A stretch of DNA of 64,000 nt, from the NCBI GenBank assembly GCA_039028155.1, contig JBCCIS010000018.1, positions 22,701 to 86,700 on the forward strand, written 5' to 3'. The DNA is from Pseudomonadota bacterium (GTDB lineage Bacteria; Pseudomonadota; Alphaproteobacteria; SP197). Shown here piece by piece: positions 41,754 to 50,739 of the stretch (its first letter is position 1; every line of letters starts with the position of its first letter). Under the pieces are notes generated by a model. It was given only the letters and a program-made list of their open reading frames with translations, made no database searches and was not told the DNA's origin. The position numbers were made by a program, and so were the translations under genes.

Positions 41754-42205
41754 CTACGCAGGCGGTAGGCCCTCTTTCGCCAGGCCGTGGCGCAGCACTG
41801 GACTGCATTCGGCGAAACCTTCATAGCGGGGCAGGCCGTCTGCGATGTCGAACCAGGGAAGCGTTCGGGATCGAACGAATGGCCGGTCGGCAACAGGACG
41901 TCCGGGTTGTCGAAGGTTGAGATGTAGAACTCGACGATCGGGCCCAGTTCGCCGCCGTCGCCCTCCCAGGTTAGCGGCGTGTCGCACGTGCCGCAGAACG
42001 CGCGTCCGACGCCCGGCGAGGACGCATAGATTTTGTGGGCATCGCCGCTGAACGTGACCTGGTCGGCATTGTAGCCGGCCAGCGTTACGACGGGGCCGCC
42101 ATTGTCTATGCGGCAGCTATGGCAGTGGCAGTGCTGGACGCCGAATGTCTTGCCGGTGGTCTCGTAGCGCACGGCGCCGCATATGCAGCCGCCGGTCATC
42201 GTCAT
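41754..42205 (-). pseudogene. GFA-family (glutathione-dependent formaldehyde-activating enzyme-like) gene with a frameshift
   Basis: From the ATG at 42205 the product starts MTMTGGCICGAVRYE and has the zinc-ligand blocks of the GFA family (GCICGAV, HCHCHSC, FCGTCDTPL). Near 41854-41859 the family-like ending moves to another frame: the original frame runs on as SFDPERFPGSTS, while the -1 frame gives PWFDIADGLPRYEGF and ends at 41754 with GLAKEGLPPA. The total of 452 bases is one short of a whole number of codons, fitting a single-base loss. A sequencing error is the alternative explanation. Function of the intact family: thiol-dependent carbon-sulfur chemistry. Confidence 0.7.
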
Positions 42206-42251
42206 GTCCGAACCTGTGATCACCTCAAGTCGAACTTGGTCTTGCCGCAAC

Positions 42252-43337
42252 TCAGCCGGTCTCGCCACTTTCCATCAGTTCCAACCAGCGCTCCTTGCTG
42301 GTAATCGGCTCGACAAAGCAGCCGGGCGCGTCGTGATCGGCGCAGCAGCGTTGCAGCTCGGCAATGTCGTGCTCGTAGATCTTGTTCCATTCGGTTAGCG
42401 GCAGCACGTTGCCCGGCGGCATCCAATAGGCATGCGGGTAACTTTGCGCCCAGTCGCTGTAGACGTCGGGCGGGTACTCCTCGATGGTGCCAGGCCGCGC
42501 ACCCAGGCGTCCGTGCGGCGCTTGGCCGACCGATTGCATCATCTTGGCAGGCTGATCGCCGAAGGTCGGGATCTCCATTTCCTGGCAGGTGTTGAGCGAG
42601 CCGATGCGATGACAGCCGACGCATGTGTTGCCGCGCGTGGCGATGCTCTCCGGCTTCGGCCAATCCACAAACGGGCCGCCGGCATCAACCGAATGAAAGC
42701 CCCAGGGGTCGGCGGGCAGTTCGCCGTTCTGGGCGATCCACGGCGTGCGCATCCAAGGATCGCTGTCGTGGCAGTAGATGCAGCCGTGATCGGCGACTTG
42801 TTGCGGCGTCGCCCATAGATCGGCCGCCGCAAGCTCGCCCTCCGGCGGTTCCAGTTCGGTCGGCGGCGGCACGCGCGTGCCGAGCTCGCCGTCCGGGTTT
42901 TCGCCGAAGTTTTTCGAGATGAAGAAACAGGTGCTGCCCGTCTTCACGTTGTGCATGATCATTTCGATTGAGTCGAAGCGCGGGTCGTTCTCGTCGCGGA
43001 TGTACATGCGCCGGCAGAATTGAACGAGCTGCACGTCGCCGTCTTCGAACGCGGAGAAGCGCGTGTAGGGCGCGCACTGGCCATCGGTGTAATCGGGGTA
43101 GGGCAGCATGGCCGGGCGGTCGCAGCTCATCTGGCTGGTGTACTCCTCCGGCACCTCACCATTGACGGTGATTGGCACGATGTCGAGGTCCAGACAGTTG
43201 AAGACCGGCGCGTCCATGATCAGTTCGGCGCACTCGTTGGCGTAGTCGTGCAGGGTGTAGTCATCTTGCGCCGCGGCCGTGACAGAGAAGCACAGACCGA
43301 CGAGAGCAGGCAGGACCAGGAGACGTGCGGGGTTCAT
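42252..43337 (-). CDS. periplasmic diheme cytochrome c, partner of molybdenum oxidoreductase
   Basis: 361 residues with a signal peptide (residues 1-23). Two haem-binding motifs are seen: Cys186-I-Y-C-His190 and Cys239-V-G-C-His243. Seven or more further cysteines in the first 140 residues suggest disulfides. It is the third gene of an operon after a Tat-exported molybdopterin subunit and a 2Fe-2S subunit, so it should carry electrons from that oxidase towards the respiratory chain. The cytochrome is larger than usual, with a 180-residue N-terminal region I do not recognise. Confidence 0.8.
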   Translation of the reverse strand: MNPARLLVLPALVGLCFSVTAAAQDDYTLHDYANECAELIMDAPVFNCLDLDIVPITVNGEVPEEYTSQMSCDRPAMLPYPDYTDGQCAPYTRFSAFEDGDVQLVQFCRRMYIRDENDPRFDSIEMIMHNVKTGSTCFFISKNFGENPDGELGTRVPPPTELEPPEGELAAADLWATPQQVADHGCIYCHDSDPWMRTPWIAQNGELPADPWGFHSVDAGGPFVDWPKPESIATRGNTCVGCHRIGSLNTCQEMEIPTFGDQPAKMMQSVGQAPHGRLGARPGTIEEYPPDVYSDWAQSYPHAYWMPPGNVLPLTEWNKIYEHDIAELQRCCADHDAPGCFVEPITSKERWLELMESGETG

Positions 43338-43356
43338 GGCTGATTGCTCCTTCGCC

Positions 43357-43881
43357 TCACGTCGCCAGGCCGGGCGTATCCAGAATCACTTGCCTGATCG
43401 CCCGGTGATAGCGCACATAGCCGGTGCACCGGCATATGTGCTGTCCGACCGCCGCGTCGATGGCGTCGTCGACCCGCTCGCGCGGTATCGGGCTTCTCGT
43501 GAGTTGATCCATCAGCGCGTAGGACGCCATCAAGAACCCCGGACAGCAGTAGCCGCACTGGAACGAGAAATTCTCCAGGAACGCATGCTGCAGGGGATGC
43601 AGGTCGTTCCCGTCAGCCAGACCTTCCACAGTCGTGATGACCCGGCCGTTAACCTCACTGAGCGGCGTGGTGCAGGCGCGCATGGCGACCTCGTGAGCAC
43701 TGGCCCTGTGCGCCACCGATACCGTGCAGACCCGGCAAACGGCAATGCCGCAGCAGAACTTCGTGCCGGTCAGACCCAGCTCCTCGCGCAGGAACTCGAC
43801 CAGCATCATGTTGGCGTCGATAGAGGGCCGCGTGACCTGTTCACCGTTGAGCGTGATATCAAGATTGATTGTCTCCATCAT
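43357..43881 (-). CDS. 2Fe-2S subunit of molybdenum hydroxylase (xanthine oxidase family)
   Basis: 174 residues from the ATG at 43881, overlapping the stop of the large subunit. The plant-type 2Fe-2S domain has the CGIAVCRVC cluster and a fourth Cys in RACTTP. The second, helical domain binds another 2Fe-2S centre with CGYCCPG and CRCTGY. It passes electrons from the molybdenum site to the cytochrome encoded next. It has no signal of its own, so it is probably carried across by the Tat-dependent large subunit, as in isoquinoline and aldehyde oxidases. Confidence 0.9.
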   Translation of the reverse strand: MMETINLDITLNGEQVTRPSIDANMMLVEFLREELGLTGTKFCCGIAVCRVCTVSVAHRASAHEVAMRACTTPLSEVNGRVITTVEGLADGNDLHPLQHAFLENFSFQCGYCCPGFLMASYALMDQLTRSPIPRERVDDAIDAAVGQHICRCTGYVRYHRAIRQVILDTPGLAT

Positions 43882-46589
43882 CCTCTCCACGCCTCGCGAA
43901 CCTTGTCGGCGGCAATTGGCAGGTCATAAAAGCGAACGCCGGTCGCATGGGCCACGGCGTTGGCAATCGCCGGGGCAACGGCGACCATGGCGACCTCGGC
44001 AATGCCGCGTGCCGGCGCGTCGTCGGATTCCGGCGGCAGAATGACCTTCTCGACGTTGTGCAGCGCGACGTCGCCGGCCAGCGGCACGTGATAGCGGTTG
44101 AGGTTCCAGCGCCCGTTGCCGGCGCCCTCCTCATAGGTTGGCAGGTATTCCAGGAGCGCTTGACCGACACCCATGGCGAAACAGCCGTCCAGTTGGCCCT
44201 CCATCAGGTCTTCCTGCAACACCGTGCCTGGTCCGATGTAGTGGACCGCGTCAAGCAGGGTGACGGTGCCGTTCTTGCGGTCGACCTTGACCGCGGCCAG
44301 ACAGGCGGAGGCGCCGAAGTTCTGGCCGTTGCCTTCCCAGATGCTCTCGACCGTGAAGAGCTTCGGGTTCTGGCGGTCGATCAGTTCGCGATCCGTCTGA
44401 CCGCCACGCAGAACAGACAGCGCATCAATCTGCCAGCGGAACGTCTCGTCGCCGACCGTGTAATCGGCTTCGATCCAGCGCCCGCTATAGAACGCGTGGA
44501 TCATGGCGGAGACGACGTGGCCGTTGTCATGGGCATGCTTGGCGAGCGTCGCAAGCGGAATGGGATCGAGCCCGGTTGCCGAGAGCTCGCCGCCCTGCCA
44601 GCTGACATCGGTAATGCCGACACCGGCCGATGTCGCGCCCCACATGTCACGCGCGGCCGGCAGCAGGCCTGTTTCCAGCAGCACCTGGCAGGCCATGTGC
44701 ACACCGTGGACCCATTTCGACGACGTTGACGCCGCCTTGGTCGACTCATGAACCAGCGGTGTCCAGCGTGGGTTTTCCGGGTGTTTTTCGAAACTGCCTT
44801 CCAGTTCCAGCGCGTCGAACGGCGCCAATATGCCGGTCTTCACCTCGGTCGCGTTTGCGCCCAGGAACTTCGCCGTCGAAATGGCGAGCGTCGTCGCGGT
44901 GCCGGTGCCCATGTCGATCACGTTGGTCGTGACGGTGATCGCACCGTCGGCGTCGAAGGCAACCTCATCCAACGCGGCATCGGCGCCGGTGCCGTAGTTT
45001 TTCATGCCCAGCGCAAAGCCAACGCCATAGGCGGCGTCCGCATTCGCGGATGCCTGTTTCTTTTGATCGCGATCAAGCCACAGACTGTGCTGCGAGGCAT
45101 GCACGCACATGTCCCTGAGGCCGGGCGGTGCGTGCGGCGCGCCGGTGACGATTTCCTGGTCGGGGGCGAGCACGTTGCGCAGTCTGAGATCGATGGGGTC
45201 CAGCCCGTTTTTCAGGGCCAGCTCATCGATCATCGACTCCATTGCGAAGAGACTCTGCACCGTGCCGAAGCCGCGCATGGAACCGGCGATGGGCGCGCGG
45301 GTGCGCCGCGCGCGCGACCAGATGTCGGCGAGCGGAATGTCATAGGCCCCGGCACCGTCCAATGCTGAAACCTGCGCCACATAGGTGCTGACATTCCGCC
45401 GGCCGCCGCCGTTGAGATAGATGTGATTGCGCACCGCCTGCAACAGGCCGTCGTCGTCGACGGCCAGCGTCAGGTCGATGCGCGCGGCATGCCGTTTGAC
45501 GCCGGACTGGAACTGCTCGAACCGGTCATAGGCGATGCGGATCGGCCGGTCGCCGTAAGCCGCGGCGAGCGCCAGGAACAGGCACAATGTGGAGGTGTCG
45601 CGTCCACCGAAACCACCGCCGGGATAAGCGGCGAACAGGTTGACCGCCTTGACGTCCAAAGGACAGTCGGGATCGGAGAAGATCTCACCGGCGGAATTGA
45701 CATCGTAGCTCGGCGATTGTGTGCCGATCATCATGTGCAGGGTGCCGCTGTCGCGGTCGAGCCAGCCAAGGCCGGATTCCGGTTCCATGAACATGGGGTC
45801 GACCGTCTGGGTCGTGTAAACGTTGCGCAGCACGCTCCAGCCGACGGATGTAGGGTTCTCCAGCCGCTCGCGGATGTAGTCGACCCTGGCCATCGCTTCC
45901 TTGTCGCGGTCGGATTCCAGCTTCTGGGGTCTGACCGGGCCGCCATCGACCTGGGAAAAGATCTGCTGGCCGCGCGAGACCGCATGGATGACGCTGGTCT
46001 CCGGTTCATAGAACGTGTCTTCGCGGTTCGGTTCCTCCGGACCGGCAACGATGCCTTTGTTGTGCAGTGACCGGATCGCGCGGCGCGCGCGGTCCATGGT
46101 GTGATAGTCGTTGTAGTAGAGCAGCGCGACGGCCTGACCCAGATAGTTAGGCACCTTGCCGGGCTCGACCAGATAATTGCCGGCCGGGAAGTCGACCTCA
46201 GCGATCGCGATCTTGTCGCGCACGAGATCGGCGCCGGTGACAACGCGCGTGGGTTTCAGATCGTCGGGCAGAGGATCGAGATCGAGGCCGATCAGCTCGC
46301 GATTGGCAAACGGTGTTCTGATGACCAGAACCACGTCTTCTTCCTGCGGCCATCCATCCATGTCCCAGGCGCGGAAGTCGCGGGCGTAAATCTTCTGGCC
46401 CGTGACCTTGCGCAGACCATCGATGCGAAAGCGCGCCTTGCCGGGACCGGCCTGCCAATCAGGTGGCGGCACCATATCGGCGGCTTGTGCGTCTGATCCG
46501 AAGTTAAGATGTGGCAAAACGCTGATGCTGAGCGCAATGCCGCTGGAAGTTGCCGCTAAGAATTGGCGACGTGTCGCGTTGATGCCCAT
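43878..46589 (-). CDS. Tat-exported molybdopterin aldehyde/xanthine-oxidase-type large subunit
   Basis: 903 residues from the ATG at 46589, just after GGGGGG. Twin-arginine signal NATRRQFLAATSSGIALS at residues 4-21. The body is the IorB-like molybdopterin-binding subunit of the xanthine oxidase family: FRIDGLRKVTGQKIYARDF, AYPGGGFGGRD near residue 320 for the pterin site, MRGFGTVQSLFAMESMIDELA, and near the end the catalytic-Glu type segment GIAEVAMVAVAPAIANAV. It hydroxylates an aldehyde or N-heterocycle in the periplasm. The substrate is not deducible. Confidence 0.9.
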   Translation of the reverse strand: MGINATRRQFLAATSSGIALSISVLPHLNFGSDAQAADMVPPPDWQAGPGKARFRIDGLRKVTGQKIYARDFRAWDMDGWPQEEDVVLVIRTPFANRELIGLDLDPLPDDLKPTRVVTGADLVRDKIAIAEVDFPAGNYLVEPGKVPNYLGQAVALLYYNDYHTMDRARRAIRSLHNKGIVAGPEEPNREDTFYEPETSVIHAVSRGQQIFSQVDGGPVRPQKLESDRDKEAMARVDYIRERLENPTSVGWSVLRNVYTTQTVDPMFMEPESGLGWLDRDSGTLHMMIGTQSPSYDVNSAGEIFSDPDCPLDVKAVNLFAAYPGGGFGGRDTSTLCLFLALAAAYGDRPIRIAYDRFEQFQSGVKRHAARIDLTLAVDDDGLLQAVRNHIYLNGGGRRNVSTYVAQVSALDGAGAYDIPLADIWSRARRTRAPIAGSMRGFGTVQSLFAMESMIDELALKNGLDPIDLRLRNVLAPDQEIVTGAPHAPPGLRDMCVHASQHSLWLDRDQKKQASANADAAYGVGFALGMKNYGTGADAALDEVAFDADGAITVTTNVIDMGTGTATTLAISTAKFLGANATEVKTGILAPFDALELEGSFEKHPENPRWTPLVHESTKAASTSSKWVHGVHMACQVLLETGLLPAARDMWGATSAGVGITDVSWQGGELSATGLDPIPLATLAKHAHDNGHVVSAMIHAFYSGRWIEADYTVGDETFRWQIDALSVLRGGQTDRELIDRQNPKLFTVESIWEGNGQNFGASACLAAVKVDRKNGTVTLLDAVHYIGPGTVLQEDLMEGQLDGCFAMGVGQALLEYLPTYEEGAGNGRWNLNRYHVPLAGDVALHNVEKVILPPESDDAPARGIAEVAMVAVAPAIANAVAHATGVRFYDLPIAADKVREAWRG

Positions 46590-46768
46590 GCCCCCCGTAT
46601 CCCGATGTTTGGGCGCTTCAGCACATCGGTGAGTACGGGGTACAAGATCGGACGACCCCGACTCTTGATTGATTAAGACTAGCATTCGCATCGCTGATGG
46701 ATCAACGTTATGCGCGGCGGCATGACAGAGATGACATCTGGCCGAAAACCGACACAGGGGGCTGATCG

Positions 46769-48223
46769 GTGAGGGTGCCGAGTCTTTCGATCTACAAGGT
46801 ACTATCGAAAGGTGTGGCCAAGGCAGGAGCGGCGTTTGGGCGCTTTAGCCGACTGGTCATCGGTGCAGCCGTTCTTGCTGTCGTTCCAGAGATCTCCGGC
46901 GTTCAGGCCGACATCAACCCGTGGATCAAATCGACCGTCTATGATCCTCAGAAATGGGATACCGCAGGCCCGGACACCGCGACGCCGTGGCTGCATCCCC
47001 CGCCGTGGACGGCGGATCAGGGATGGGGCGTTCTGGGCGGCGATTTCGATGCGTCGAACGTCACCGGAAGTTGGGGCGGTCTGCGTGACCGGCTTGTACT
47101 GGATGGCATTTCGATCGGCGCGGCCTATTTTGCCCAGCCGGCGGCCAATGTCGCGGGCGGTCTTGACGAAGGCACGTCATGGCGCGGCGATCTGGGTGTC
47201 GCCACCTATCTCGATCTGGAACGCCTGATCAATTGGAGGGGCGGATTTTTCACCGCGTCGTTTTCGTACAAGGACGGCAGCGACAGCCTGACGCCGCGCT
47301 ATGTCGGCAACCAGTTTCCGGTGCAGCTGCCGTCGTTCGACGATGATGGTGCGACGCGGCTGGTCCATCTGGCCTTCGGCCAGCAGTTGTTCGACAACAA
47401 CGCGGAGCTGGTCGGCGGACGCATCATCGCCGGCGAGGACTTCGCGACATTGCGTCTGGCCTGCACGTCGGCCAATCAGGCGATATGCGGCAACCCGATC
47501 GCCGGCGCGCAGAGCATCTCTTTCCCGTCTTATCCGAGCGCGACCTGGGGTGCGCGGCTGAAGGTGAAGCCCGGCGACGACTGGTATGCGCAGGCAGGCG
47601 CCTATCTGGTCTATCCGAACTTCCGCGACTCCGACGATCACGGTCTTGAGTTCGGCGCGCCGGCCGGCCACGGTGTTCTGGCGCTGGGCGAGTTCGGCTA
47701 TCTGGCCGGGGGCCACAGCGGCGGCGATGGCCTGCCCGGCAAGTACAAGGTCGGCGGCTATTACGACGGCGAAGACCTGACCGACTTCTCGACTGGCATG
47801 ACGGAGGACGGCACCTGGGGCGTCTACGTCATGGGCGAGCAGATGCTCTATGCCGAGGACGGCAGCTTTAGCGAGGGACTGTCGGCCTTTCTGGCCTTGA
47901 GCTATGCCCCGCCCGACGTCAACCGGATCACGTTCATGGCGGCCGGCGGTCTAAGCTACAAGGGACCGTTCGAGAGCCGGCCCGATGACGCGCTGTCCCT
48001 GATCGGCGCTTATGGCGACTTCAGCAGCGATCTCTCAAACAGTCAGGTCGCCGCGGGCCTGTTCAGCCAAAGCGGTGAAGGGTTGCTGGAAATCAACTAT
48101 CGCGCCCAGCTCGCGCCGTGGATCTTTGTCGAGCCGGACGCGCAGTGGATCATCAACCCGAATGGTCAATCGAACATTGATGACGCGCTGGTGCTGGGGG
48201 TTGCGTTCGGCGTCGTCTTCTGA
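46769..48223 (+). CDS. OprB-family carbohydrate-selective porin
   Basis: 484 residues from the GTG at 46769. A signal sequence to about residue 48 (SGVQA) is followed by the OprB-like start (LLGGDFDASNVTGSWGGLRDRL) and many amphipathic beta-strands, ending in ALVLGVAFGVVF with the C-terminal Phe usual in outer-membrane barrels. OprB porins admit sugars and similar small solutes. Divergent from the molybdenum oxidase operon, so it may supply that enzyme's substrate; this is inferred from place only. Confidence 0.87.
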   Translation: MRVPSLSIYKVLSKGVAKAGAAFGRFSRLVIGAAVLAVVPEISGVQADINPWIKSTVYDPQKWDTAGPDTATPWLHPPPWTADQGWGVLGGDFDASNVTGSWGGLRDRLVLDGISIGAAYFAQPAANVAGGLDEGTSWRGDLGVATYLDLERLINWRGGFFTASFSYKDGSDSLTPRYVGNQFPVQLPSFDDDGATRLVHLAFGQQLFDNNAELVGGRIIAGEDFATLRLACTSANQAICGNPIAGAQSISFPSYPSATWGARLKVKPGDDWYAQAGAYLVYPNFRDSDDHGLEFGAPAGHGVLALGEFGYLAGGHSGGDGLPGKYKVGGYYDGEDLTDFSTGMTEDGTWGVYVMGEQMLYAEDGSFSEGLSAFLALSYAPPDVNRITFMAAGGLSYKGPFESRPDDALSLIGAYGDFSSDLSNSQVAAGLFSQSGEGLLEINYRAQLAPWIFVEPDAQWIINPNGQSNIDDALVLGVAFGVVF

Positions 48224-48344
48224 CCCGCTTGCAGTTGGTCAGACCCGTCCTGGATCTTGCGCCAGCAATCAGCGTGGAACCGCTATTGGGCAGCTTATCT
48301 AAGCCATCCACGTCGACGGATTGCCAACGCGGCGGTGAACACGG

Positions 48345-48563
48345 TCAATCCGCGTCGGCCTGGCGCCGCTGCCATTCGTCGGCGACATCGCCCATGGTCT
48401 TGGGCTTGCCGTCTTTGATCCATTGCATGAACAGGCGATCGAAGCGGAACGCGGGGCCGCACTGGTCAGTCAGGAAGCGGCGGACGTTCTGGGTGTTCTT
48501 GTAGTTCGCGGTGACCGGCGTGTCGCGCGTTATGGTGTCGCTATGCCAGTCGAACCGGCTCAA
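48345..48563 (-). CDS. DUF6434 domain protein coupled to the pilus chaperone
   Basis: 72 residues from a TTG start at 48563 that overlaps the chaperone stop (TTGA). The product carries the DUF6434 pattern: FDWHSDTITRDTPVTANYKNT, RRFLTDQCGPAFRFDRLFM, KTMGDVADEWQRR. The domain is often found with SAP-like DNA-binding proteins. Its link to a pilus chaperone is unexpected. An upstream ATG frame exists but lies inside the chaperone gene. Confidence 0.7.
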   Translation of the reverse strand: MSRFDWHSDTITRDTPVTANYKNTQNVRRFLTDQCGPAFRFDRLFMQWIKDGKPKTMGDVADEWQRRQADAD

Positions 48564-49273
48564 TAGGTGCGTACCTCGGTCTCGCCACCGCTGGTGACGC
48601 GATACTCGGCGGGCGTGTCGTACGCCAAATCGACCTGCCAGGTGCCGCCGGGATAGACGCGTTTGCTGGGCAGTTCGACGCAGCCATTGCCGGCGGTGTC
48701 GCATTGCTGACCATAAGCGAACTCGACCATGGTGTTGCCGCTGTTCTCGATCAACAGCATCTGGCCGCTGCGCTGCACGTTGAACTCCGGCATCAACTCC
48801 TCAGGGCGTACGATCACCAGAACGCCATAAGCAATCAACATACGGATCATGGTGGTTTGTGTATCCTCTTCGCCCAGCACCGGTTTGACCGTTACCTGAA
48901 ACACGCGGTCTCCGGCATCTGGACGCTCGATTACCGCCATGCGCACGACAGCACGTTCGCCCGCGCCAAGTACCATCTTGCTCGGCGAAACAAGGAGCCC
49001 AGTATCTTCCGGCGATCGGTGTTCGATCTCCGTTTGATCTGGCATGCCCGGGTTGATGAACTCCTTAATTTCGACCGCGACATACATCGTCTCGTCGCCG
49101 TTGTTGGTGACTGTGAGATCTCTGCGATTGTCCGGTGCGCTCATGTCGACGATCATCTCTGACACGGACAGCTGAGCTTGCGCCGACCCCATCGGCATCG
49201 CGGCGAGCGCCATGGCCGCGAATGCCAGGGCCGCCAGGGCGATCTTCCAGTCTCCGAGAACACGCGATTTCAT
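48560..49273 (-). CDS. periplasmic pilus-assembly chaperone (PapD/CooB-like)
   Basis: 237 residues with a signal peptide (residues 10-33). Two immunoglobulin-like beta domains. The N-terminal one has RRDLTVTNNGDETMYVAVEI, a subunit-contact strand region VSPSKMVLGAGERAVVRMAVIE, and the FQVTVKPVLGEED ... IAYGVLVIVRP ending of domain 1. A disulfide (CDTAGNGC) sits in domain 2. It should fold and deliver pilins to the usher at 39041, 7 kb away on the opposite strand. No other chaperone is in the window. Confidence 0.8.
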   Translation of the reverse strand: MKSRVLGDWKIALAALAFAAMALAAMPMGSAQAQLSVSEMIVDMSAPDNRRDLTVTNNGDETMYVAVEIKEFINPGMPDQTEIEHRSPEDTGLLVSPSKMVLGAGERAVVRMAVIERPDAGDRVFQVTVKPVLGEEDTQTTMIRMLIAYGVLVIVRPEELMPEFNVQRSGQMLLIENSGNTMVEFAYGQQCDTAGNGCVELPSKRVYPGGTWQVDLAYDTPAEYRVTSGGETEVRTY

Positions 49274-49522
49274 CGGTACTTATCCACCGGTCAGTTGTAA
49301 CTGTATTTAGAGAGATTAAGGTCGCCCGGACTCGGTATCAATCAACGACTGACGCTGGCGGTGTGACAGTAGTCATAGATTAACGATTGTTCCGTGACTG
49401 TGCGACGTAGAGGTCGTGTCCGGGCCCGGAACAGCAACCTGAGGTCGTGTCGCCGCGGATCGTGACCTTCCCCCAGGCGACAAGGCTGCGCGCCCTGTCG
49501 ACGACGATCTCTGGCGCAGGTG

Positions 49523-50539
49523 CTAAGGTTTATGCTCGGTCAGCAGGCGGGCCAATCTTCTCAGGCGATCCATTTGAGACTCAATGTACATTTGCGCCAA
49601 CGCATCGAGTTTTCCGAGAATTGTCGATGAAGCGTCATCCAGTGCGACCAATCCAGGCTCTAGTGCCGGATCGAACCGAAAGTATGTCTCATCCGGCTTC
49701 AGAACCTGGTTCAGGTGATGGTGCGTGGCATCAGTTTGGCCATCCATCATGACGTCGATCAGCGGCATCCTCATGCGTGGGTCGAGCCATTTGAACGCGC
49801 CCCACGATTCCAATCGGTGTAGGGGGTACCGTTGGTTGGCTTGGCCCGTGCCCATGGATACGACGATGAGCTGGCGGTTGAATCCAAACTGTCGCAACGC
49901 TTCGGTCGAGGCGCACAGCGACGGGTTGTTGGCGAACAGGCCGCCGTCAACGAAGACCTCTTCTGTCTTACCGCCGATCGCGGAGATGCGCGCTGGGGGG
50001 AAATAGACCGGCGCCGCGGTGGTCGCACGAAGCACGTCGCGCAGATAGTAATCCTCGCCATCGCTTGTCGACGCCGCGTCGCTGTTGAAATACCGAACGT
50101 AGCGATTGTGCACGTCGTAGGCGGGAAGCACGACGGGTGTCGTCGTTTCGGATAGCCGGCGCTCACCGACAATATCCTCAAGCACCGACGCGAAGGGCTC
50201 GTAGTTGTATTCGCTGCGCCAAAGACGCCGCAGTTTCTGGAACCGAATGCGACGAAACGCGTGCGCCGACCGCTCCCGGTAGAACGCGACCAGTTCTTCC
50301 GGCGTCGCCAAGGGCACGTTCGAACCCCGGCTCTTGGCAAAACTCAGGCCCACCGCGATCAACGCGCCGGTCGAGGTTCCCGCGATGAGGTCGAAGTAGC
50401 GCCCGAGAGGCTTTGCAGCGCCACGCGCCGAACCGCCATGCGTCGCGATTTGATCACTCAGGGCCTTAAGCAATAGCGCAGGGATGAGGCCTCTGACGCC
50501 GCCTCCATCAATCGCCAGGATGACTATCGGCTTGGACAT
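49523..50539 (-). CDS. patatin-like phospholipase (CapV-like)
   Basis: 338 residues. The catalytic dyad and oxyanion loop are intact: GGGVRG (residues 12-17), nucleophile GTSTG with Ser56, and DGG with Asp198 (VFVDGGLFANNPS). Length and motifs match bacterial patatins, including the CBASS effector CapV. No signal peptide. No nucleotidyltransferase (CD-NTase) gene is next to it, so a CBASS role is not supported by context. It may instead be a house-keeping lipid acyl hydrolase. Divergent from 50740. Confidence 0.87.
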   Translation of the reverse strand: MSKPIVILAIDGGGVRGLIPALLLKALSDQIATHGGSARGAAKPLGRYFDLIAGTSTGALIAVGLSFAKSRGSNVPLATPEELVAFYRERSAHAFRRIRFQKLRRLWRSEYNYEPFASVLEDIVGERRLSETTTPVVLPAYDVHNRYVRYFNSDAASTSDGEDYYLRDVLRATTAAPVYFPPARISAIGGKTEEVFVDGGLFANNPSLCASTEALRQFGFNRQLIVVSMGTGQANQRYPLHRLESWGAFKWLDPRMRMPLIDVMMDGQTDATHHHLNQVLKPDETYFRFDPALEPGLVALDDASSTILGKLDALAQMYIESQMDRLRRLARLLTEHKP

Positions 50540-50739
50540 GGCCGCGCTCGCTTGCGATGACCTCCGATCATGCAGAAAACACTATCGAACGAATGATTGT
50601 TCGTCGCCGGAAATTCGCAAGCCCGGGTCGGCGCGATGGTCAAGGCATCGCGAATCCTGCCAACGCTCCGGTTTTGGTCTTCTCCACGTGTTGCGCTAGC
50701 ATTCCCGTTAGCCAAGGGATGCCTGGAGGAGGATCTGTC

